NCBI GenBank assembly: GCA_016463375.1
Contig: JAEMRK010000010.1
Coordinates: 1 to 41,151 of the forward strand
Direction of reading: 5' to 3'
Length of the DNA stretch: 41,151 bases
Origin: Parachlamydiales bacterium
GTDB lineage: Bacteria; Chlamydiota; Chlamydiia; Chlamydiales; JAEMRK01
Shown: positions 32,943 through 40,402 of the stretch, piece after piece
Layout of the letters: every line of letters begins with the position of its first letter
Position numbering within the stretch: position 1 is the stretch's first letter
Program-made: the position numbers and the translations under genes
Notes under the pieces: generated by a model
Told to the model about the DNA's origin: nothing
The model's database searches: none
The model's input: only the letters and a program-made list of their open reading frames with translations

Positions 32943-33298
32943 GATGATACCGATTCACTCAAAGTTTTAAGACTCTCCAATGCTATTTTTTCCGTATCGA
33001 AAACTTTAAAAACACGGTTAAGTCTTGTTTGTTCAAAGATACTATCAACTTGATGCTGAAACTCACAAAAGTAAATTTCACCTATTCGGTCGAGTAATTT
33101 TAGGATCGAGATAAAGACTCCAAGGCCTGAGCTGTCAATGAATTCAACATTTTGCAGATTAAAAAGGATATGATTATGACCTTGATTAATGGCATTCACG
33201 CAGTAGTTTTTCAAGTCACGTCTATTATCTTCATCAAAGCGTTGTTCAAGGGGAGTTAATATGAGAATTTGTCCTTGAGATCGAGAGTCGATATCCAT
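32939..33298 (-). CDS. rsbV: Anti-sigma factor antagonist (STAS domain), RsbV-like
   Basis: A 119-residue single STAS domain. The phosphorylation loop is FIDSSGLGVF, with Ser56 the likely acceptor. In the partner-switching scheme the unphosphorylated form binds an RsbW-type kinase and frees a sigma factor or other target. Chlamydiae have such a network, reported to control the major sigma factor sigma66; no kinase or phosphatase gene lies in this window. AGGA precedes the ATG, 16 bases after mutS, so it is cotranscribed with it. Confidence 0.9.
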   Translation of the reverse strand: MDIDSRSQGQILILTPLEQRFDEDNRRDLKNYCVNAINQGHNHILFNLQNVEFIDSSGLGVFISILKLLDRIGEIYFCEFQHQVDSIFEQTRLNRVFKVFDTEKIALESLKTLSESVSS

Positions 33299-33314
33299 TC
33301 GTAATTCCTATCAG

Positions 33315-35960
33315 TTATTTAATTAAAGCTTTCCAATCCATCAATTTTTGCAAAGCCTGCAATGGTGAGAGTTGATTAGGGTCAATTTTTTTTAAGTCGT
33401 CAACAATCGGTGCATTAACGTCTTTGACCTCTTGTTGAAACAATAGCATTTGATTGGTATTTTTAGTCTTCTTAACAGGTTTAATCGGCACTTCTACATC
33501 TTGGATAAACACTTCTTTACGGTTAGCATTTTCTTCAAGGTGTTGCAGAATTTCTTTAGCTCTATGAAGCATTTCTTGGGGCATGCCAGCAAGTCTTGCT
33601 ACATGTATACCGTAACTTTTATCAGTTCCACCTCGTACAATTTTGTGCATAAAGACAATCTCATCGTTGACTTCTTCAACAGCAATTGTGTAATTGACAG
33701 CACCTCGAATTTTTTCTTCGAGTTTTGTGAGTTCCCAATAATGGGTGGCAAAAAGGGTTTTGGCCTTTTTGCCATCCATTGTTAGTAAATATTCAGCTAC
33801 GGCCCATGCAATTGATATGCCATCATATGTACTTGTACCTCGACCGATTTCATCGAGTATGACCAATGATCTATCTGTTGCATTATGTAATATATTTGCC
33901 GTTTCGCTCATCTCAACCATAAAGGTTGATTGACCGCGTGACAAATCATCGCTAGCACCAATACGAGTAAATATTTTATCAACAAGACCAATTTTGGCTT
34001 CTTTTGCCGGAACAAAAGATCCGATGTGCGCCATAAGAGTAATCAATGCGACTTGACGGATGTATGTGGATTTACCAGCCATATTTGGGCCGGTTAAAAG
34101 AAGAAGGCGATTATCTTTATTATCGAGCATTGCATCATTAGGTGTAAAAGAACGACCTAAAATGCATGCTTCGATAACAGGATGCCGCCCTTCAATAATT
34201 GATAAGCGGTGAGACTCATCAACTTGTGGACAAACGTACTGCCACTCTTTAGCAACTTTTGCAAAACTCAGTAAGCAGTCAATTGTAGCAATTGCTTTTG
34301 CTGTTTGTTGAACAGCGTCTGCATAACCATTAACTTTAAGGCGGAGCTCATTAAATAATTCTGTCTCTAGACGTTCTAAACGATCTTCGGCAGTCAATAC
34401 TTTATCTTCGTACTCTTTCAATGTCGGTGTGATATAACGCTCTGTGTTGACAAGTGTTTGGCGTCTGGTAAATGTTTCAGGCATTCTGTCAGCTTGACCT
34501 TTACTTACTTCGATGTAGTAGCCAAATGCACCAGTAAAACCAACACGAAGTGTTTTAATGCCTGTCATTTCTCTGAGTTGCACTTGGTATTCTGCAATCC
34601 ATGTTTTCCCATTGCGTGCAAGTTGTCTCAAAGAATCCAGCTCTGGGTGGAATCCATCTCTAAAGACTTGTCCATCTCCAACGCGAAGAGGTGGGTCTTC
34701 AACAAGTGATGTTTCAATCAGTTTTATCAATGCTGACAAATCGACTAACTCATCACACTGCTCATTAAGTAAAAAAGCGGTCAAGCCCTTTAGACATATC
34801 TTGAGCAGTGGAACTTGAGCCAATGAAAGTTGCAATGCGATTAAATCGCGAGCTGATGCATAACCTGTACTAATCTTCATCATCAGGCGTTCTAAATCTC
34901 GGATCTTATCGAGCAAATCACAGATGTAATTCCATTCATGATTCAGTGTCATGAAATTAGCAACTGCATTTTGCCGTTTGCTAATTTCATTAACAGACGA
35001 GAGGGGTTGCAATAACCATTTGCGCATCATACGAGCGCCCATGGGCGTAGATGTTGAATCTAATACACCGAGTAAAGTATTGCGTTTTGAACCGTCTTGT
35101 AAAGATTCTGTAATTTCTAAATTTTTAAGGGTTGTGCGATCGAGATTTAAAAATTGATTAGGATTGTAAGGAGTAATTTGTCTTATGTGATTTGTCGATA
35201 ATGAGAGATGATCACGAGCATATGCCAATAATGCCCCTGCAGATTGAACAGCGGATGTCATTCCTTTCATGCCAAAACCATCGAGGCTGTGCACTTGGAA
35301 ATGAGATATCAAAATAGGGTAGGCGGCGTCGTAATCAAATGTCCATTCAGGCTGTGTACTTAATAAAAAAGGGAATGATAATTTTAGATCTTCAAAAAGT
35401 CCCTTGTTCTTTTCAGCCCATTTCTCACCAACTAAAAATTCAGAAGGTCTAATGCGGTAGATTTCGCTCATGAGCTCTTTTTGATCTTCAAGCTCCATGA
35501 CACGGAATTCACCAGTTGATAAATCAAGAAGTGCTAATCCGAAATGTGTTCCTGATTGACTCACGCTAATAAAGTAATTATTTTGTTTGTCATTAAGCAG
35601 GGATGAGGAAACTAAAGATCCCGGCGTGATGATACGAACAATTTCTCGTTTGACTAAGCCTTTTGCTAATTTTGGATCTTCTGTTTGTTCGGCTATCGCC
35701 ACTCGATAGCCTTTACTCACCAGTCGATCGATATAATTGTCAGCTGAATGATGGGGCATTCCGCTCATAGGAATGCCTTGACGTTTTGTCAGCGTTAAAT
35801 CAACCTCTTTAGAAAGAATGGCAGCATCTTCATAGAAAGCTTCATAAAAGTCGCCCATGCGAAATAGCAAAACAGCATCTTTAGATTTATCTTTACATGA
35901 TTGCCACTGGGCCATCATAGGCGTTACTTTTTGAAGCGTCTCCGCAGAATCACAATGCAT
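33315..35960 (-). CDS. mutS: DNA mismatch repair protein MutS
   Basis: An 881-residue MutS that recognises mismatches and recruits repair. The mismatch-binding FxE motif is in RMGDFYEAFYEDA (Phe37, Glu39). The ABC-type ATPase shows Walker A GPNMAGKST, the SRGQSTFMVEMSE segment, and Walker B VILDEIGRGTSTYDG, followed by the THYWEL switch. The C-terminal helical tail is long. No Shine-Dalgarno sequence is seen ahead of the ATG. It heads the operon mutS, rsbV, lysozyme-like, uvrC. mutL is not in the window. Confidence 0.97.
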   Translation of the reverse strand: MHCDSAETLQKVTPMMAQWQSCKDKSKDAVLLFRMGDFYEAFYEDAAILSKEVDLTLTKRQGIPMSGMPHHSADNYIDRLVSKGYRVAIAEQTEDPKLAKGLVKREIVRIITPGSLVSSSLLNDKQNNYFISVSQSGTHFGLALLDLSTGEFRVMELEDQKELMSEIYRIRPSEFLVGEKWAEKNKGLFEDLKLSFPFLLSTQPEWTFDYDAAYPILISHFQVHSLDGFGMKGMTSAVQSAGALLAYARDHLSLSTNHIRQITPYNPNQFLNLDRTTLKNLEITESLQDGSKRNTLLGVLDSTSTPMGARMMRKWLLQPLSSVNEISKRQNAVANFMTLNHEWNYICDLLDKIRDLERLMMKISTGYASARDLIALQLSLAQVPLLKICLKGLTAFLLNEQCDELVDLSALIKLIETSLVEDPPLRVGDGQVFRDGFHPELDSLRQLARNGKTWIAEYQVQLREMTGIKTLRVGFTGAFGYYIEVSKGQADRMPETFTRRQTLVNTERYITPTLKEYEDKVLTAEDRLERLETELFNELRLKVNGYADAVQQTAKAIATIDCLLSFAKVAKEWQYVCPQVDESHRLSIIEGRHPVIEACILGRSFTPNDAMLDNKDNRLLLLTGPNMAGKSTYIRQVALITLMAHIGSFVPAKEAKIGLVDKIFTRIGASDDLSRGQSTFMVEMSETANILHNATDRSLVILDEIGRGTSTYDGISIAWAVAEYLLTMDGKKAKTLFATHYWELTKLEEKIRGAVNYTIAVEEVNDEIVFMHKIVRGGTDKSYGIHVARLAGMPQEMLHRAKEILQHLEENANRKEVFIQDVEVPIKPVKKTKNTNQMLLFQQEVKDVNAPIVDDLKKIDPNQLSPLQALQKLMDWKALIK

Positions 35961-35999
35961 AACTTTAAAAATTAAGAATTATTAAGACAGCAGATTGTA

Positions 36000-37052
36000 T
36001 CAGGAAGAAAGAGGATTTAGAAAGGAAAAAAAATTCCAAGAATTAGATGGTGGATTTGGCTTTTCAAGAACATTTGCAGAATTGTTTAAAAAATTTTCAT
36101 CAGGTGTGTAAATAACTGGGTTAAATTTTTCATTTGAATTTGCTAATTCGCTTGTGGAATTAATTAGCATTTGAAGATTCAAATCACTAAGAGTTAAAGA
36201 GTTTTCGCTAGTTTCTTTTTTTTGTTCTGAAACAAAGTTTTTAATTCGACTTTTTTCCAATAAAAATTGCTGGGATGTTAGTTCATCATGGTTAGATGTT
36301 TCAGTATCAACTGTAAGTTCCGAACTCATCCTTCTGAGTTTACATATTGAATAATCAAGACTACCATCCAAATTTTGGGACTTTTCGTTTAATAATTGTA
36401 CTGAAGTTAATTTCTTATCATTCGATAAATTAGTATGATTAAGAATTTTTTCTTTCTTTGATAATATTTTAGAATCTGTATTACCATAACTTTCACTTGC
36501 ATTTTCAGAGCTTTTAACGAGGTAATTTGTATTAGACTTACTTCTTTCCTTTAATAAATTTGAAATTTCTACATTTATTTTATTCCTGTTTATAGGAATA
36601 AAAGAGTTTGCATTGTTGAACTTATCCATTTCAACTGTAATTTCATAGCTCCTCCTTCTGAGTCTGCAAATTGTAGAATCAAGATTTGCTTCTAAATTTT
36701 GAGCGTTTTCGACCATCAATCCCTCTGATGTTATTTGGTCATTGTTTGATGAATTTGTATCATCAAAAATAGTCTCTTTGATATTTAATATTTTAGAATC
36801 TGTATTATCATGGTTTTTTATCGCTTTTTCAGTGCTTCCATTGAGATTAGAAATATTATATTCCGTTCTTTGAGTAGAACTTTTTTCCTTTAATAAATGT
36901 AAAAATTCAGCACTTATCTTATTCGTCTTAGAAAAGCTACTACCGTGACTTTCATCTAAAAAGTTGGTATTATTTTTGAGAGTATCAATTGGATTGTAGT
37001 CTTGGTAGTAAGAGGGTGGCCATTGATGTTTTATTACTTGGGGATATGACAT
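36000..37052 (-). CDS. Unrecognised Asn/Ser-rich protein with internal repeats
   Basis: A protein of 350 residues from the ATG at 37052 (a GTG at 37061 would add three residues; neither has a ribosome site). It is rich in Asn, Ser, Lys and Glu and looks largely disordered. Two units of about 90-95 residues repeat: residues 46-140 and 159-248. Both contain LLKE(K/R)S, NTDSKIL and IC(R/K)LRR. A third, partial copy of the segment ELTSQQFLLEKS begins near residue 257. There is no signal peptide. The C-terminus is hydrophobic (SWNFFSFLNPL). Such tandem, low-complexity proteins in chlamydiae are sometimes secreted effectors, but I have no direct evidence. It ends 39 bases before mutS on the same strand. 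Confidence 0.75.
   Translation of the reverse strand: MSYPQVIKHQWPPSYYQDYNPIDTLKNNTNFLDESHGSSFSKTNKISAEFLHLLKEKSSTQRTEYNISNLNGSTEKAIKNHDNTDSKILNIKETIFDDTNSSNNDQITSEGLMVENAQNLEANLDSTICRLRRRSYEITVEMDKFNNANSFIPINRNKINVEISNLLKERSKSNTNYLVKSSENASESYGNTDSKILSKKEKILNHTNLSNDKKLTSVQLLNEKSQNLDGSLDYSICKLRRMSSELTVDTETSNHDELTSQQFLLEKSRIKNFVSEQKKETSENSLTLSDLNLQMLINSTSELANSNEKFNPVIYTPDENFLNNSANVLEKPNPPSNSWNFFSFLNPLSS
36309..36917 (-). repeat. Two diverged ~280-base direct repeats in the 36000 gene
   Basis: The segments 36917-36633 and 36578-36309 (minus strand) code for similar blocks and are visibly alike at DNA level, for example around CCTTCTGAGT at about 36327 and 36651 and CCTTTAATAAAT at 36548 and 36887. 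A partial third copy covers about 36296-36249. The spacing is about 113 codons near the start of the units and 108 near the end, so small indels have occurred since the duplication. Confidence 0.75.
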
Positions 37053-37071
37053 TAGATTCACTTAAATAAGA

Positions 37072-37095
37072 GTGGCAAAAGAAAACTTTTGCCAC
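37072..37095 (-). terminator. Terminator hairpin after the coiled-coil gene
   Basis: GTGGCAAAAG (37072-37081) pairs perfectly with CTTTTGCCAC (37086-37095) around an AAAA loop, eleven bases beyond the stop of the 37106 gene. On the minus strand TCTTATTT follows. It separates the two unrecognised genes into different transcripts. Confidence 0.65.
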
Positions 37096-37105
37096 GAGAA
37101 TTAAT

Positions 37106-37819
37106 TTATTTCCACCAAATAAAGGAAGGTAACCACGACTTAGTTGCAGGTGTAGCCGGTTTAATTGCATCTATTGTTTCATTAGATAAACTAGCTTCAT
37201 TAAGTTTTTTAGCCTCTTCAAGTTTTTTGTTCTCTTCTATTTTTTTAGCTTCTTTAAGTTTTTTCTTTTCGAGTTTTTTAGCTTCTTCTTGTTTCAACAT
37301 TTCAAGCTTTTCAGCTTCCCATAGTTTTTTCTTTTCAGCATTCGCAGCTTTAGTTTCTTTAAAAGCTTTATCCCTTGCGGCTTTTTTCAGCGCTAATTTT
37401 TCTGCTCGAGTAAGTATTTTTGATTTAGCAGCTTCTTGTTGCTTAACTAGTTCAGCCTTTTCTTGATCTTCGATTTTACTAATTTTGCTTTTAACTTCAG
37501 TTTCTACATTCGAATACTGATTTAGTACGAAATCACGCGTACTCTTAAGCTTTTCAATTTCCTTTTGCTTTCTTTCAATTGCATTTGCAAAACCCACAGC
37601 TACTGCCTCAGTTTTTTCAGGAAGTTGCTTAGCTATACCTTGTAATTCACTTTTTTGAGTGGCAGAACGGGCTGCTAAAGTTGTATTAAGCCATTCTAAA
37701 TGTTTAGGAAGAGTTTTTTTTGAAACCTCTTCAGTTTTTTTTGAAGTCTCATTAGTTGGCCCATTCATTACTAATGGTTGAACTTGTAATGTCGGTTCAC
37801 CTGAAATTTTTGCTGTCAT
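37106..37819 (-). CDS. Lys/Glu/Ala-rich coiled-coil protein
   Basis: A protein of 237 residues that I do not recognise. Residues 1-60 are mixed; residues about 75-205 are an extended, highly charged helix with repeated KLEKKKLKEAKK-like heptads, typical of a long coiled coil or single alpha-helix. The C-terminus is hydrophobic and aromatic (SWLPSFIWW). I start it at the ATG at 37819 because AAGGAG lies nine bases ahead; the frame open to a GTG at 37837 would put that site inside the coding sequence. There is no signal peptide. Low-complexity Lys/Glu/Ala helices mislead similarity searches, so homologues should be judged by the ends. Confidence 0.75.
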   Translation of the reverse strand: MTAKISGEPTLQVQPLVMNGPTNETSKKTEEVSKKTLPKHLEWLNTTLAARSATQKSELQGIAKQLPEKTEAVAVGFANAIERKQKEIEKLKSTRDFVLNQYSNVETEVKSKISKIEDQEKAELVKQQEAAKSKILTRAEKLALKKAARDKAFKETKAANAEKKKLWEAEKLEMLKQEEAKKLEKKKLKEAKKIEENKKLEEAKKLNEASLSNETIDAIKPATPATKSWLPSFIWWK

Positions 37820-37927
37820 GTTCGATCGCTCCTTCACTTTTTGTTAAAGAATTGTTAAGATAGAGGGATTGAACTTGGATTTATCAAATACTAACTTTAA
37901 ATCCCACAAAAGATTTAAATGTTTAAT

Positions 37928-37950
37928 AAGCCTCTAAGAAATAGAGGCTT
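37928..37950 (-). terminator. Terminator hairpin after the 37959 gene
   Basis: AAGCCTCTA (37928-37936) pairs perfectly with TAGAGGCTT (37942-37950) around AGAAA, eight bases beyond the stop codon of the leftward gene. TTATT follows on the minus strand and TTAAAAT on the plus strand. Confidence 0.7.
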
Positions 37951-37958
37951 TTAAAATA

Positions 37959-38507
37959 TTATAAAATCTTAAATGAGCCAAAGAAAGAATCTACTTCTGG
38001 ATTATTGAGATTCTCTTCTTTATCTGTTAAGTAAAGAATATGATAAAGTCTTGGCATTGAACTAATCAAACGCATTTTACCATACAATGGTTGAGCGTCT
38101 GTCGAAGAAACAAAAGTAGCTTCTCTTGCACTTAGCTTATCAACAGTTAATGAAGACTCATTGATGACTTTCGCGCCCATGTTTCTTAAAGCACCTTCTT
38201 GCGCGCCTTTTAATACTTCGTCTTGTTTCTGATCAATCAAAGCAACGAGTTGAGGAGGGTACTCACTCATACCCACCATGCAAGCACCAGTATCTGCATA
38301 AGAAATGTAATTGAGTGTTTTGATCTCACCAACTTCAGTTTTAACTGGAGTCATTGTGTATTCAGGTTTTTGAAAACCTTTTGGAAGATCGATTGTGAAG
38401 TTGCCTTGGTGTGAGGAGATGACTTCATTAGTACTATCAGCGTGTCCGTTGGCAAAATTTGTTAGCAATCCTAGTGCCAACAATAAAACGCCCATTTTCT
38501 TAAGCAT
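37959..38507 (-). CDS. Small exported protein of unknown function
   Basis: A protein of 182 residues with a clear signal peptide (MLKKMGVLLLALGLL, probable cleavage after NGHA). The mature part is beta-rich: FTIDLPKGFQKPEYTMTPV, then YISYADTGACMVGMSEY, and a closing DSFFGSFKIL. That pattern resembles small periplasmic proteins that follow one strand-rich domain, but I cannot name the family. A single Cys remains after cleavage. I use the ATG at 38507, six bases after AGGA; an ATG three bases earlier and a longer frame to 38537 are less likely. It lies divergent from dnaG. By position between mutS and dnaG it could correspond to CT793 of Chlamydia; this is a guess. Confidence 0.78.
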   Translation of the reverse strand: MLKKMGVLLLALGLLTNFANGHADSTNEVISSHQGNFTIDLPKGFQKPEYTMTPVKTEVGEIKTLNYISYADTGACMVGMSEYPPQLVALIDQKQDEVLKGAQEGALRNMGAKVINESSLTVDKLSAREATFVSSTDAQPLYGKMRLISSMPRLYHILYLTDKEENLNNPEVDSFFGSFKIL

Positions 38508-38584
38508 CATTTTTCCTTTTGTCAGATACCATTCCATGGTAAACTTAATCGTAACTAATTAATAAATATTTTAAATCAACTTTT

Positions 38585-40351
38585 ATGGCTATATTTACTA
38601 AAGAGAGTCTTGAGTTATTAAGGCGCCGTGTTGATCTAACAGAAGTTATATCATCACACATTGAACTCAAACGAATGGGCTCTTCTTACAAGGCATGTTG
38701 TCCTTTCCACGAGGAAAAATCCCCTTCTTTTGTTGTTCAAAAAGGGGATAGCCATTACCACTGCTTTGGGTGCGGCGCCCACGGCGACGCCATCCAATTC
38801 CTCATGCAATATTTACGCATGAGTTTTTTAGAGGCAGTCCAAAGTTTGGCAGAGCGTTTCCATGTTCCATTGGAAACGGTCGATTTTCCAGAATCTAAGG
38901 GACCTAACCGTGCGACGTTAAAAGAAGCGCTGCAAATGGCTTCTCGTTTTTACCAGTTTTATCTTCTACATACAAAAGAGGGTCACGAAGCGCTCGATTA
39001 TCTCTACCGAAGAGGTATTGATTTAGATTTTATACGCCATTTTCAAGTGGGGTTATCCCCAAAATCGGGTGGGTTAATGCGTGCGGCTTTAAAAAAAGTC
39101 CCTAATGAAATTCTTCGAGAAGCTGGTCTTTTAACTCAAAACGAGCAGCGCGAGTTTTTCTTAGAGCGCATTATGTTTCCCATACACAACGCTGCCGGCA
39201 ATGTGATTGGTTTTTCTGCTCGAAAATATAAAGATGCCACTTTCGGTGGTAAATATGTCAATACACCAGAAACTGTATTGTTTAAAAAATCTCACATCTT
39301 ATTTGGCTTAAACTATTGTCGGAGACGTATTGCTAAAGAACGCCATGCTTTAATCGTCGAGGGTCAAATTGATGCTTTAAGACTTATTCAAGAAGGCTTT
39401 AATTATACAGTTGCTGGCCAAGGTACCGCTTTTGGAGAAGGCCATCTCAAAGAGCTAATGAATTTAGGGGTGACTGCTGTTTATTTAGCATTTGATGCCG
39501 ATATTGCAGGTCAAGAAGCTGCTTCTAAAGTCGGTAACTTATTCCAAAAAGAGGGTGTTGAAGTTTATGTACTGTCATTACCAACAGGTGACGACCCAGA
39601 TACTCTCTTGCGTAATCAAGGACCTGATGGCTTTAAAGCTTTGCTTGATAAGAAAGAAGATTACCTTACATTTTTAGTTAATCACTATTCCAAACGCCTC
39701 GACATGGAATCGCCTGCGTCTAAAACGCAGCTTGTCGATTCCATTGCTGAAAAAATACGCGAATGGGATAACCCTCTAATGGTCCATGAAAGCCTTCGTA
39801 AACTCGCAAGGCTTACTAATATACCAGAAGAAGTATTAGCGACTAATAGCTCAACCAGAGCCTTCAGATTTATCAAAAAATCTGGCAGTGCAGGCGGATT
39901 TGAAGTCGATCCTGATCGTATACTTGAGACAGATCTCTTAAGATGGCTCTTGTTAATGGGCGAAGAAGAGAGAAAACTTGTTGATATTGCTGGTCAAAAT
40001 CTCGAACTTGATCACTTTTCAATTCCTATTTGCCGCCAAATCTATCAAACATATATGTCAGCATTTAAAGAGAATAAGCCAAGAGATCTCCTTTCTTTAG
40101 CAATTGACCTTGATGATGCCGATGCTCAGCTTTTCTTATCCGATATCTTGCAAAAGAGGGTAAAAAGAGAGCGTTGTATGGATCACATCGTGGAGACGGT
40201 TCAAAAAATGCTCGATCGTCACTGGATGCACCAAAGAGAAGCAATTAAACAAAAAATTCAAAGTGGTAACTTATCTGATGACGAGGCTATTGCTTTAGCG
40301 AAACAATTCGATGACCTTAGGAAAAATCCACCTCATATCAAAGGTGTTTAA
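38585..40351 (+). CDS. dnaG: DNA primase
   Basis: A 588-residue primase that makes RNA primers at the replication fork. The N-terminal CHC2 zinc finger is seen with Cys39, His42, Cys60 and Cys63 (CCPFHEEKSPSF, YHCFGCG). The core follows, with FSARKYKDATFGGKYVNTPE and the TOPRIM acidic motifs ALIVEGQIDALRL and AFDADIAGQEA. The C-terminal region (about 435-588) is the helicase-binding part. No strong ribosome site is seen. It is monocistronic with a hairpin after the stop. dnaG without rpoD beside it differs from the common rpsU-dnaG-rpoD operon. Confidence 0.97.
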   Translation: MAIFTKESLELLRRRVDLTEVISSHIELKRMGSSYKACCPFHEEKSPSFVVQKGDSHYHCFGCGAHGDAIQFLMQYLRMSFLEAVQSLAERFHVPLETVDFPESKGPNRATLKEALQMASRFYQFYLLHTKEGHEALDYLYRRGIDLDFIRHFQVGLSPKSGGLMRAALKKVPNEILREAGLLTQNEQREFFLERIMFPIHNAAGNVIGFSARKYKDATFGGKYVNTPETVLFKKSHILFGLNYCRRRIAKERHALIVEGQIDALRLIQEGFNYTVAGQGTAFGEGHLKELMNLGVTAVYLAFDADIAGQEAASKVGNLFQKEGVEVYVLSLPTGDDPDTLLRNQGPDGFKALLDKKEDYLTFLVNHYSKRLDMESPASKTQLVDSIAEKIREWDNPLMVHESLRKLARLTNIPEEVLATNSSTRAFRFIKKSGSAGGFEVDPDRILETDLLRWLLLMGEEERKLVDIAGQNLELDHFSIPICRQIYQTYMSAFKENKPRDLLSLAIDLDDADAQLFLSDILQKRVKRERCMDHIVETVQKMLDRHWMHQREAIKQKIQSGNLSDDEAIALAKQFDDLRKNPPHIKGV

Positions 40352-40354
40352 AAA

Positions 40355-40382
40355 TGAGGCCTTGGCTGCTGCCTTGGCCTCA
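40355..40382. terminator. Possible terminator after dnaG
   Basis: TGAGGCC (40355-40361) pairs with GGCCTCA (40376-40382) with a 14-base loop that can add GG/CC pairs after two mismatches. It lies in the 51-base gap between the convergent dnaG and 40403 genes. There is no good U-run on the plus strand. Confidence 0.5.
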
Positions 40383-40402
40383 GTTATAATCAAAATGTAA
40401 TT

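Noticed and set aside
36309-36917. CRISPR-like or mobile repeat
   Set aside because: The repeats are long, diverged, in frame and within one gene, with no spacers or transposase nearby.
37106-37819. TolA or TonB-like periplasmic protein because of the Lys/Glu/Ala helix
   Set aside because: There is no N-terminal membrane anchor and no recognisable C-terminal domain; the likeness is only compositional.
37820-37837. GTG start for the coiled-coil gene
   Set aside because: It would swallow the AAGGAG ribosome site that clearly serves the ATG at 37819.
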